DNA from: Flavobacterium sp. IMCC34852
Lineage (GTDB): Bacteria > Bacteroidota > Bacteroidia > Flavobacteriales > Flavobacteriaceae
Direction: 5' to 3'
DNA: 64,000 nucleotides
Assembly: GCF_030643905.1 (NCBI RefSeq)
Contig: NZ_CP121446.1
Coordinates: 434,001-498,000, forward strand
Notes under the pieces: generated by a model
What the model saw: only the letters and a program-made list of their open reading frames with translations
Told to the model about the DNA's origin: nothing
The model's database searches: none
Shown: piece after piece, positions 1 through 7,326 of the stretch
Numbering within the stretch: position 1 is the stretch's first letter
How the letters are laid out: every line of letters begins with the position of its first letter
Translations under genes and position numbers: made by a program

Positions 1-1600
1 AGCAAAAAAAATATTCAATTCTCAAAAAAATGAAAGTTATGTTAACAGAGTAACATTAGACATTTTATTAACTCAATCATATGCTTGTGATTATCTAGGA
101 AGTAATAAAACTGCATTTGAGCTTTTAAAAAATAATGTAGCAAAAAGAGATTTGAGAATTAAGTACTTCTGCTACAATACAATTGCAAACAATTTATCAG
201 GTCTCAAGTTGCATTCTAAGTCAATAGAATACTATTTAAAAGCAGAAAAAAATAGTTCGAATAAGAGCCAGAGGTATACATTGTATAATAATATTGCTCA
301 TGAGTATATAAATTTAAAAAAACATCAAAATGCCATTTATTATTTATCAAAAATCTTATCATCAAAGTCTAACAAAAAAAAATTTCCTAATGAATATGCA
401 ATTGCTGAATCATTATTTGCATTTAATGAAATTGAATCAAAAAATAGTACTAAAGTTTTAGAATTAATAAGAGATGCTGATTCGATACTTTCGGTTACAA
501 ATAGCTTAAATGGATACAATTACAATTTGATAAATTTTTCGAAATTGTATAGTATCAAAGGAGATACTACCAAAGCAATTTATTTTGCCAAAAAAGCTTT
601 AATGGTATCTGAGAGTTATAAAAATCCAACAGATATCTTGCTCAGCCTAACTCAATTAATAAAAATAGATAAAAAAAATGCACATGAAAATGGATTAAAG
701 TATATTAAAGTAAATGACAGCCTTCAACTTAAGGAGCGTAGTTTCAGGGATAAGTTTGCACAAATGCAATTTGAAACAAATGAAATCAATCAACAAAAGG
801 AAGACGCTTTAAGACAAAAAGCAATTGTTGTAGCCATTGCAATCACAATTCTTATTATTTCCATCTTAATTTTCATCATTTCTCGACAAAGACTAAAACA
901 AAAAGAGCTTATATTAAAACAAGTAGAGCAAAAAGCCAACGAAGAGATTTTCCAATTAATGTTGGTTCAAAAAGCCAAAGAAGAAGAAGCAAGACAACAT
1001 GAAAAAAAACGAATCGGCAGAGATTTACATGACGGTGTTATGAACAGATTGGCCAGCACTCGCTTAAATCTTTCCTTGTTGTCGATTAGTCGTGATGATC
1101 AAACTATTGAAAATTGTTTAAATCACATACGCGACATTCAAAACATTGAAAAAGAAATCAGAAACATTGCCCATGATTTGAGCCAGGATTCACTATACGA
1201 TTTAGACAGTTTTGAACCTTTATTGAATAATTTATTGTCCAATCTAAACCAAACAAACATCACTCTTTTCAAATTGGAAATTAATCCTGACTTTAATTGG
1301 ATTAAACTTTCAAGCAATAAGAGAATGAATTTACTTCGCATTATTCAGGAAGCCGGCAACAATATTATTAAATATGCCAAAGCCCAAAAAGCAACCATTA
1401 GCTTTTTAATGGATGATAAAAATGCCTATCTTCTGATTGTTGATAATGGAATCGGATTTAAAAAGGGTGCTGTCCAAAAAGGCATTGGTATAAAAAACAT
1501 GAAACTTCGGGTAAAAATAATGAAGGGAAAATTTAACCTTACTTCAAAACACAACCTCGGCACTAAAATAAATATCTCCATTCCGCTAGACGAAGAATAA
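1..1600 (+). CDS. TPR sensor histidine kinase (5' end outside window)
   Basis: The reading frame is open from base 2, so the start lies upstream of the window; 532 codons are visible. The N-terminal part is helical, TPR-like repeats. One membrane segment lies at about nt 820-882, followed by a coiled linker. The dimerisation/phosphoacceptor motif is of the HisKA_3 (NarL/DegS) type, RDLHDGV, with the histidine codon at 1028-1030. An HATPase_c domain follows, with DNGIGF near nt 1438-1458. With a single visible membrane segment, the TPR part is expected in the periplasm. The linker resembles that of the kinase at 2279 (shared DILLSL, NDSLQ-like and FETNEI-like stretches), so the two are paralogues. 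No regulator follows directly; it may use the one at 4330 or one upstream. The sensor half is more AT-rich than the kinase half. Confidence 0.9.
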   Translation, partial: AKKIFNSQKNESYVNRVTLDILLTQSYACDYLGSNKTAFELLKNNVAKRDLRIKYFCYNTIANNLSGLKLHSKSIEYYLKAEKNSSNKSQRYTLYNNIAHEYINLKKHQNAIYYLSKILSSKSNKKKFPNEYAIAESLFAFNEIESKNSTKVLELIRDADSILSVTNSLNGYNYNLINFSKLYSIKGDTTKAIYFAKKALMVSESYKNPTDILLSLTQLIKIDKKNAHENGLKYIKVNDSLQLKERSFRDKFAQMQFETNEINQQKEDALRQKAIVVAIAITILIISILIFIISRQRLKQKELILKQVEQKANEEIFQLMLVQKAKEEEARQHEKKRIGRDLHDGVMNRLASTRLNLSLLSISRDDQTIENCLNHIRDIQNIEKEIRNIAHDLSQDSLYDLDSFEPLLNNLLSNLNQTNITLFKLEINPDFNWIKLSSNKRMNLLRIIQEAGNNIIKYAKAQKATISFLMDDKNAYLLIVDNGIGFKKGAVQKGIGIKNMKLRVKIMKGKFNLTSKHNLGTKINISIPLDEE

Positions 1601-1943
1601 TCTTTTTTCGTTTTCTAAAAAGATTACTGCCATAATGACTATTCCTTTTCCTTATGGAATTTTTATTTTCAAAAAGCTTAATTGACACTGCTGTGAAATA
1701 AGTTTATCAACACTTATACACAATTATCAACATTTTGGAGAAAATCGCCAAAATCATCCACCCGGATTTGACTATCATTCACTCACAAACGAGGTCATTC
1801 CACCATAAACACCAATATATATAGGGATTCACAGAGACATCCTTTTTAGTTTTACATCGTGAAAGTGTGAAAGCCCTCAAATCATTAAAAGCCCACACTT
1901 ATTAAAACGAAACAAAAACATTAACAATAAAAAGTCTCAAATT
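1601..1943. other. 343-bp intergenic region before the repeat peptide gene
   Basis: No convincing ORF is present. It holds three phased DnaA-box-like 9-mers (1704-1732), a weak -7-like box TAGTTTTA at 1847-1854, and a possible leader hairpin with arms AAGTGTG (1863-1869) and CACACTT (1894-1900). If the -7-like box is used, the peptide mRNA has a leader of about 80 nt containing that hairpin. No good terminator is visible after the kinase gene. Confidence 0.5.
1704..1732 (+). repeat. Three 10-bp-phased DnaA-box-like 9-mers
   Basis: TTATCAACA (1704-1712), TTATACACA (1714-1722) and TTATCAACA (1724-1732) are spaced exactly 10 bp apart, on one face of the helix. The middle copy fits the DnaA box TTATNCACA; the outer two differ from TTATCCACA by one base. 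They could bind DnaA or a dimeric regulator. Confidence 0.55.
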
Positions 1944-2189
1944 ATGAAAAAATTAGCAACAACATTCGGACTATTAGCTTTGATGCTTGTAGTTACATCT
2001 TTTACTACGCCAATAGAAACTGGCGGAAAACAAGATCCAACTCCGACTATGCTTACTTATGAAACTGGCGGAAAACAAGATCCAACTCCGACTATGCTTA
2101 CTTACGAAACTGGTGGAAAGCAAGATCCAACCCCGACCATGCTTACTTACGAAACTGGCGGAAAACAAGATCCAAGACCTTCAATGTAA
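1944..2189 (+). CDS. Secreted repeat peptide precursor (4 x 15-residue repeat)
   Basis: An 81-residue protein. Residues 1-22 form a signal peptide (two Lys, then a hydrophobic core LLALMLVV). The rest is a tandem repeat of ETGGKQDPTPTMLTY from residue 25: three exact copies and a shortened fourth ending DPRPSM and stop. Repeats 1-3 differ only at synonymous positions (Tyr tat/tac, Gly ggc/ggt, Lys aaa/aag, Thr act/acc), so the peptide seems to be under selection, not just the DNA. It has no cysteine, no lipobox and no recognised domain. It sits between two TPR histidine kinases, has its own strong terminator, and looks like a multi-copy peptide precursor. I do not recognise the family. A structural or surface repeat protein is the alternative. 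That it is translated is likely; its role is inference. Confidence 0.8.
   Translation: MKKLATTFGLLALMLVVTSFTTPIETGGKQDPTPTMLTYETGGKQDPTPTMLTYETGGKQDPTPTMLTYETGGKQDPRPSM
2016..2186 (+). repeat. 45-bp in-frame tandem repeat, 3.8 copies
   Basis: Units at 2016-2060, 2061-2105, 2106-2150 and 2151-2186 (short). Each encodes ETGGKQDPTPTMLTY or its start. There are no spacers, which excludes CRISPR. Confidence 0.95.
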
Positions 2190-2211
2190 ATTAAACATAT
2201 AGATAACATTT

Positions 2212-2242
2212 AAAACTATCGCATTAGCGATAGTTTTTTTTT
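2212..2242 (+). terminator. Intrinsic terminator of the repeat peptide gene
   Basis: An 11-bp perfect stem, AAAACTATCGC (2212-2222) with GCGATAGTTTT (2227-2237), loop ATTA, then a T run. It separates the peptide transcript from the kinase gene downstream. Confidence 0.9.
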
Positions 2243-2253
2243 GATATAATTTG

Positions 2254-2261
2254 TAGTTTTG
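2254..2261 (+). promoter_or_regulatory. Promoter -7 box of the second TPR kinase
   Basis: TAGTTTTG fits the Bacteroidota -7 consensus TAnnTTTG exactly, 17 bases before the TTG start at 2279. No good -33 TTTG is seen at the usual spacing. Confidence 0.5.
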
Positions 2262-2278
2262 GAGAAACTAACTAATAC

Positions 2279-4333
2279 TTGAAAACAAAACTTTTCTTTT
2301 CAATCATTTTAATTTCATTATTTTCTTGTTCAAAAAAGAATGAGAAAGAGAATACTAATTTAAAAATTGAAAGAAATGATAGTGTTGAAAAAATTTTAAA
2401 CCTATCAAAAAGCAAACCTTCTTTTTTTGAGAAAAAAAAATTAATAGACAAGGCTTATGAAATAGTTAGCAATGGAGATAATTCTTTGCAATCAAGAAAT
2501 TACTTATCAAAGATTATTTTTGAATACTATTATATAAATGACCTAGAAAGTGTTAACAACACTTCAAAATATCTATTAAAACTTTCAAAAAAGACAAACG
2601 ACTCAATTAATTTAGGGGTTGCATATAGAAGTAAAGCATTTTATTTTAAAAGTAAAAATGTTTTAGATAGTTCTTTTTACTATTATTTTAAATCCGAAAA
2701 ACTTTATCAAAATCTAAATGACCGTCTCAATCTAGCTAATGTATTACTAAACAAAGGAATGGTACAATACAAGGGAGGCAACAATTTAGGTGCTGAATTA
2801 TCCTTAACCAGAGCTCAAAATTTATTTAATGAGTTAAATGAACAACAAAAGTTATTTGAAACATTAATAGTCTTAGGAAATGTTTCAGAAGAACTAAAAG
2901 AATTTGACAAATCATTAATTTACCACACTAAAGCTTTAGAAAAAGCAAAAGAATTAGAAAAAGAATCTAAAACCCATCGTGAGGCAATCTGTTATAACAA
3001 TATTGGGTTTGTTTATGAAAAACTTAACGATTATAACAAGGCCATTCAGAATTTTAATTTAGGATTGAAAGACATAGGAATTAGAAAGGACCTTCCTGAT
3101 TTGTATGCTAACTTGCTTGACAATCTAGCATATTCAAAATTAAAAACAAATAAAACGGAAGGTCTTCCACAAATGTTTTATACTTCTTTAAAAATAAGAG
3201 ATAGTCTAAATTCAATATCTAATATTATAGTAAGTAATATACATTTATCTCAATACTATGCTTCAATTGGAAACATAAAAACCGCTGAAAAATACGCAAA
3301 GAATGCTTTAAAGATTTCAAGAACTTCAAAAACACCTATAGACATTCTATTATCACTTCAGCAAGCATCAGATGTTGACATCTCAAACGCATCAAATTAC
3401 AATAAAGAATATGTAAAACTAAGCGATAGCCTTCAAATTATTGAAAGGAAATCTAAGGATCGTTTTGCTAGTATTGAACTCGAAACTGAAGAAATCAAAC
3501 AAGAAAACCAAGGCCTAGCAGAAGCAAACAGAAACCTGTTATATTTCTTTGTAGTAACATTTATTGTTGTGGTGTTACTATTCGTCGTAAGAGCACAACG
3601 CGCCAGAACTCGTGAACTCCTTTACAAACAAGCCCAGCAAAAAGCCAATGAAGACATCTACAACCTTATGATGTCACAACAAGCTATTATTGACGAAAGC
3701 CGAAGTAAAGAAAAGAAACGTTTGGCACAAGACTTACACGACGGGGTTTTGGGCAGAATGTTTGGTTTGCGTTTAAACCTCGACAGCCTAAATTCAAGCA
3801 CAGAAGAAGATGCCGTTCAAAAACGTTTCGAATTGTTGAATGAACTCAAAACCATCGAACAAGACATTCGTGAAATATCACACGACCTAAATAGAGAAAA
3901 ACAAGTTTTAATTAATAACTTTGTCTCTATCGTTCATAATTTATTAGAAGAACAAAAGAACTCTTTTGAAGCCAATGTAACCTATTCTATTGATGAAAAT
4001 GTAGTTTGGGACAAAATAGGAAACGCTATTAAAATCAACTTGTACCGTATCCTACAAGAAGGATTGCAAAATATTAATAAATATGCCAATGCCTCTAACA
4101 TTGTCGTAAAAATCAAAGGAGACGAAGAAAATGTATATTTAAAAATCCAAGATGATGGTGTTGGATTTGATGTCAACAAAAAAAGCAAAGGAATCGGCAT
4201 GCAAAACATGATTTCGAGAACCCATGATTGTAAAGGTATTATCGATATTACCTCTAAAAAAGACGAAGGCACCAAAATAGTCATCACTATTCCAATTGAA
4301 ACCAAACAACCTGTAATAATACCACAAGAATGA
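2279..4333 (+). CDS. Lipoprotein-type TPR sensor histidine kinase
   Basis: 684 residues. TTG is taken as start because it is the only choice that gives the signal MKTKLFFSIILISLFSC, with lipobox Cys17. Residues about 30-390 form TPR-like helical repeats. A membrane helix spans about 419-438. HisKA_3 follows with KRLAQDLHDG and phosphoacceptor His487, then HATPase_c with N-box residues near 598-600 and DDGVGF at 625-630. The TPR sensor should face the periplasm. The stop overlaps the regulator's start (ATGA at 4330-4333), so the pair is translationally coupled. Codon and base use shift from very AT-rich (sensor) to normal near nt 3580, just after the membrane helix. It is paralogous to the kinase at 1-1600. 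Having both a lipobox and an internal membrane helix is unusual; the N-terminus may be lipid-anchored on the periplasmic side. Confidence 0.93.
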   Translation: MKTKLFFSIILISLFSCSKKNEKENTNLKIERNDSVEKILNLSKSKPSFFEKKKLIDKAYEIVSNGDNSLQSRNYLSKIIFEYYYINDLESVNNTSKYLLKLSKKTNDSINLGVAYRSKAFYFKSKNVLDSSFYYYFKSEKLYQNLNDRLNLANVLLNKGMVQYKGGNNLGAELSLTRAQNLFNELNEQQKLFETLIVLGNVSEELKEFDKSLIYHTKALEKAKELEKESKTHREAICYNNIGFVYEKLNDYNKAIQNFNLGLKDIGIRKDLPDLYANLLDNLAYSKLKTNKTEGLPQMFYTSLKIRDSLNSISNIIVSNIHLSQYYASIGNIKTAEKYAKNALKISRTSKTPIDILLSLQQASDVDISNASNYNKEYVKLSDSLQIIERKSKDRFASIELETEEIKQENQGLAEANRNLLYFFVVTFIVVVLLFVVRAQRARTRELLYKQAQQKANEDIYNLMMSQQAIIDESRSKEKKRLAQDLHDGVLGRMFGLRLNLDSLNSSTEEDAVQKRFELLNELKTIEQDIREISHDLNREKQVLINNFVSIVHNLLEEQKNSFEANVTYSIDENVVWDKIGNAIKINLYRILQEGLQNINKYANASNIVVKIKGDEENVYLKIQDDGVGFDVNKKSKGIGMQNMISRTHDCKGIIDITSKKDEGTKIVITIPIETKQPVIIPQE

Positions 4334-4995
4334 AAAGCCCTATCCAAATTTTAATCGTTGATGACCATCCGTTCATAATTGAAGCCTACAAAAATGCCAT
4401 CAATAAATACAGCCAAAATGGCTTCGAATTTGAAGTAACCCAAGCCAACAACTGTAAATCGGGTTACGAAAATATTGTAGAATCTTCGAAAAAATTTGAT
4501 ATCGCCTTTTTTGACATCAGCATGCCCGAATATGCCGAAAAAGGAATCTATTCCGGTGAAGATTTAGCCATGCTGATGAAAAGCGAAATACCGGCCTGCA
4601 AAATCATCCTTTTGACCATGCACACTGAGCTTTTAAAAATTAATAACATCATCAAAAACATCAATCCTAGCGGTCTAATCATCAAAAATGATTTAACCTT
4701 TGACGAATTGCTCTTTGCTTTCGATAAAATCATCAACGATGAAAGCTACTACAGCCAAACCGTTATCAAATTAGTCGGACAAGCCCAATACAACAACATA
4801 GAATTGGATGTATTTGATAAACAAATCCTTTTTCACCTATCAAAAGGAGTTAAAACAAAAGACTTGCCCACCTATATTCCGCTTTCTTTAAGTGCAATTG
4901 AGAAAAGAAAATTAAATATCCGAGAAATACTTGAAGTCGGTGGAGGAACCGATGTGGATTTGATAAGAGAAGCCAAAAATAAAGGTGTCATTTAA
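4330..4995 (+). CDS. Response regulator, REC plus LuxR-like HTH
   Basis: 221 residues. The N-terminal receiver domain has acidic pocket D11/D12, phosphoacceptor D62 in FFDISMP, T96 and K119. The C-terminal part, about 158-215, reads like a LuxR/FixJ helix-turn-helix (FDKQILFHLSKGVKTKDL, then SLSAIEKRK as the recognition helix), though it is more divergent than usual. It overlaps the kinase stop by four bases, so it is its partner. Two inverted repeats lie immediately downstream (5001-5038) and are candidate binding sites. The DNA targets are unknown; the repeat peptide gene is a plausible one by position only. Confidence 0.92.
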   Translation: MKSPIQILIVDDHPFIIEAYKNAINKYSQNGFEFEVTQANNCKSGYENIVESSKKFDIAFFDISMPEYAEKGIYSGEDLAMLMKSEIPACKIILLTMHTELLKINNIIKNINPSGLIIKNDLTFDELLFAFDKIINDESYYSQTVIKLVGQAQYNNIELDVFDKQILFHLSKGVKTKDLPTYIPLSLSAIEKRKLNIREILEVGGGTDVDLIREAKNKGVI

Positions 4996-5000
4996 CGATA

Positions 5001-5038
5001 TTACGGGAAACCGTAACCAAATATGCGGGAAACCGTAA
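5001..5038. promoter_or_regulatory. Two inverted repeats 22 bp apart, candidate operator
   Basis: TTACGGGAAACCGTAA at 5001-5016 (6-bp arms TTACGG/CCGTAA) and a near copy, ATGCGGGAAACCGTAA, at 5023-5038. The repeat period is 22 bp, about two helical turns, as expected for two dimer sites on one face. They follow the stop of the LuxR-like regulator directly and precede the structured segment 5045-5182. They could also be RNA hairpins in the 3' region. Confidence 0.5.
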
Positions 5039-5044
5039 TAACTC

Positions 5045-5182
5045 GAACAAGAACAATGACTAACTTAGCTGAATGATTTCAGGGTTAGTATTTGTAGAAT
5101 AAAGTAAGTAGTAAAAACTTCAAGCTACTGCTTAATTTACAAGACTTAGGGGGAAGCGATACTTTCGGGTATCGCTTTTTTT
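5045..5182 (+). ncRNA. Possible small RNA or structured 3' UTR
   Basis: A noncoding stretch ending in a strong terminator. It contains a two-part hairpin: ACTAAC (5059-5064) with GTTAGT (5084-5089), and inner stem CTGAA (5069-5073) with TTCAG (5078-5082). A second weak stem is AGTAG...CTACT around 5107-5130. A -7-like box TAGTATTTG lies at 5086-5094. It may be an independent small RNA under the regulator's control or the tail of the regulator mRNA. There is no match to a family I know. Confidence 0.3.
5154..5182 (+). terminator. Intrinsic terminator
   Basis: Stem AAGCGATAC (5154-5162) / GTATCGCTT (5169-5177), loop TTTCGG, then seven T on the plus strand. It ends transcription of the kinase-regulator unit or of the small RNA. 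Confidence 0.9.
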
Positions 5183-6227
5183 ATTCGCTTATGGCATCCC
5201 AACCGCGAGCTTTCAAAGGAATTTTGGTATTCGCTCTGGTAATTAAGTGCACCCCTTCACTTTCTTGGGTTAAATGACCTATCACCGTAAAGTTCGGATT
5301 GGCTTTAATTTTATCAAAATCTTCTAAAGCAATCGTAAACAGTAGTTCATAATCTTCACCGCCATTAATAGCCACCGTTGTCGAATCGATATTAAATTCC
5401 TCACAAACATTGATAAATTGTGGGTCGACAGGAATCTTTTCTTCGTACAAATTACAGCCAACATTACTCTGCTTACAAATATGAATAATCTCCGAAGACA
5501 ATCCGTCTGAAATGTCAATCATCGCCGTTGGCTTTACTTCCAGCTTTTCTAAAAGTTCTCTGATATCGGTTCTGGCTTCCGGTTTAAGTTGTCTCTCGAT
5601 TAAATAAGTGTACGCATCCAAATCGGGTTGGTTATTCGGATTGACCTGAAACACTTGCTTTTCACGCTCCAAAACCTGCAAGCCCATATAAGCCGACCCT
5701 AAATCGCCTGTGACTACCAATAAATCGCCATTATTAGCGCCATCTCTATACACAATTTCATCGCCATTCGCTTCTCCAATGGCCGTAATAGAAATAATCA
5801 ATCCTTTTTGAGACGAAGTGGTATCACCACCAATAACATCCACATTATAAAATTTGGCCGCCAAAGCAATCCCATCAAACAACTCTTCCAAAGCTTCCAA
5901 CGGAAAACGATTAGAAACCGCTACAGAAACGGTTATTTGTGTAGGTTTAGCATTCATCGCACAGATGTCGGAAACATTAACCACAACCGCTTTATAACCC
6001 AAATGCTTCAAAGGCATATAGGACAAATCAAAATGTACACCTTCAATCAACAAATCAGTAGAAACGACGACTTTTTTATCTTTAAAATCTAAAACAGCTC
6101 CATCATCACCTATGCTTTTTAAGGTCGAAGACTGTTTTACATCAAATTTTTTGGTCAGATGAGAGATCAAACCAAATTCGCCCAATTGCGATAAGGAAGT
6201 GCGTTGCGGTGTTTTATCTTCTAACAT
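5181..6227 (-). CDS. thiL: Thiamine-monophosphate kinase
   Basis: 348 residues, the normal length. It phosphorylates thiamine monophosphate to the diphosphate, the last step of thiamine cofactor synthesis, in the cytosol. Family motifs are visible: GDDGAV at 40-45, STDLLIEGVHFD at 56-67, NVSDICAM at 84-91 and GGDTT at 133-137 (metal and nucleotide binding), and DISDGLSSEI plus GGEDYELLF in the second half. The ATG at 6227 follows a -7 box at 6255-6248. It is monocistronic, convergent with the regulator upstream in the window and divergent from the sugar kinase. No TPP riboswitch is visible in the 100 bases before it. Confidence 0.96.
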   Translation of the reverse strand: MLEDKTPQRTSLSQLGEFGLISHLTKKFDVKQSSTLKSIGDDGAVLDFKDKKVVVSTDLLIEGVHFDLSYMPLKHLGYKAVVVNVSDICAMNAKPTQITVSVAVSNRFPLEALEELFDGIALAAKFYNVDVIGGDTTSSQKGLIISITAIGEANGDEIVYRDGANNGDLLVVTGDLGSAYMGLQVLEREKQVFQVNPNNQPDLDAYTYLIERQLKPEARTDIRELLEKLEVKPTAMIDISDGLSSEIIHICKQSNVGCNLYEEKIPVDPQFINVCEEFNIDSTTVAINGGEDYELLFTIALEDFDKIKANPNFTVIGHLTQESEGVHLITRANTKIPLKARGWDAISE

Positions 6228-6247
6228 AGTTGCTCCATTTTAAACGG

Positions 6248-6255
6248 CAAAGTTA
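6248..6255 (-). promoter_or_regulatory. thiL promoter -7 box
   Basis: Minus-strand TAACTTTG, an exact TAnnTTTG match, about 20 bases before the thiL ATG. Confidence 0.55.
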
Positions 6256-6327
6256 CAAAGTTTTTTAGCCATAGTTTGCACAGATTCTCGTTGATTATTT
6301 GCAACTTTATGGAAATAATTTTTTGAC

Positions 6328-7254
6328 ATGAAATCATATCAGATTGTAACCCTTACCCTAAATCCGTCTTTAGACAAAAGCACCCGTTTTACGGGATTAA
6401 TAGCAGAACAAAAAATTCGTTGTGACAAACCAAGATACGATGCCGGCGGTGGCGGAATAAATGTCTCTAAAGCCATTGCTAAACTAGGCGGCAATTCTCT
6501 TTGTATTCATACGTCGGGCGGTTCGGCAGGAAAAATGTTAGAGGAATTAGTCAATAAAGAAGACATTGAAAACCAAGTCATTCTAACTCAAAACTGGACC
6601 CGAGAAAATTTCATCGCTTTTGAAAACAATTCTAAGGCACAATATCGATTTGGATTTCCCGGAAATGAACTGTCGGAAGATGAAAAAGAAACCGTAATCA
6701 ACATCATCAAAAGAATAAAAACCACTTATTTAGTCCTAAGCGGAAGTCTAAATGAAGGCTTACCCTCCGATTTCTATCAAACAATCGCTGAAACCGCAAA
6801 AACTTCCGGAACAAAAGTAATTGTTGATACTTCAGGCGAAGCTTTGCAGAAAGTACTGGAAGAAGGTGTTTTTCTAATTAAACCCAATATTGGTGAATTG
6901 GCCAAATTAATCGGAGCGGAAAGATTAGCCTTACCCGAAGTAGAAAAAGCAGCCAAAACTTTAATCGATAATGGAAATGCCGAAATTGTAGTGGTCTCGC
7001 TTGGAGCACAAGGCGCCATTTTAGTTTCAAAAAACCAAACCGAATTCGTAGCTGCCCCAAAAGTAACAAAGAAAAGTACTGTCGGCGCAGGTGACAGCAT
7101 GGTTGGCGGAATGGTCTGGGCATTGTCACAAAACAAACCCCTAAAAGAAGTGATTCAATGGGGCGTTGCCTGTGGAACAGCAGCCACTATGAACGAAGGC
7201 ACCCAACTTTTCAAAAAAGAAGAGGCTGAAAAATTGTTTGAAGGAATGCAGTAA
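6328..7254 (+). CDS. PfkB-type hexose-phosphate kinase (1-phosphofructokinase family)
   Basis: 308 residues. A ribokinase/PfkB fold sugar kinase. The start (TLTLNPSLDK), the glycine-rich YDAGGGGINVSKAI and the C-terminal signature VGAGDSMVGG with catalytic base Asp256 place it in the 1-phosphofructokinase / tagatose-6-phosphate kinase / Pfk-2 group. The exact substrate (fructose 1-phosphate, fructose 6-phosphate or tagatose 6-phosphate) cannot be told from sequence alone. No PTS or sugar-transport genes are nearby, which argues against a dedicated fructose-PTS role and for a minor glycolytic Pfk-2-like enzyme. It stands alone, divergent from thiL. Confidence 0.88.
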   Translation: MKSYQIVTLTLNPSLDKSTRFTGLIAEQKIRCDKPRYDAGGGGINVSKAIAKLGGNSLCIHTSGGSAGKMLEELVNKEDIENQVILTQNWTRENFIAFENNSKAQYRFGFPGNELSEDEKETVINIIKRIKTTYLVLSGSLNEGLPSDFYQTIAETAKTSGTKVIVDTSGEALQKVLEEGVFLIKPNIGELAKLIGAERLALPEVEKAAKTLIDNGNAEIVVVSLGAQGAILVSKNQTEFVAAPKVTKKSTVGAGDSMVGGMVWALSQNKPLKEVIQWGVACGTAATMNEGTQLFKKEEAEKLFEGMQ

Positions 7255-7256
7255 CA

Positions 7257-7287
7257 AAAAACCCAATAACTTTCGTCATCGGGTTTC
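7257..7287 (-). terminator. lepA terminator
   Basis: On the minus strand AAACCCGAT pairs with ATTGGGTTT across a 10-base loop, followed by TTTTTT. It lies 40 bases past the lepA stop. Confidence 0.7.
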
Positions 7288-7326
7288 TCTGTATTTATCC
7301 TCTTCGTATTTTGTACCTCGTATTTT

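Noticed and set aside
1704-1732. Replication origin
   Set aside because: Only three boxes, no dnaA, dnaN or gidA-type neighbours and no clear AT-rich unwinding region beside them.
2016-2186. CRISPR-like regular repeats
   Set aside because: The 45-bp units are contiguous without spacers and are in frame in a signal-peptide protein.
5808-6092. Plus-strand 94-codon frame inside thiL
   Set aside because: Opposite strand of a conserved gene, no likeness to any protein.
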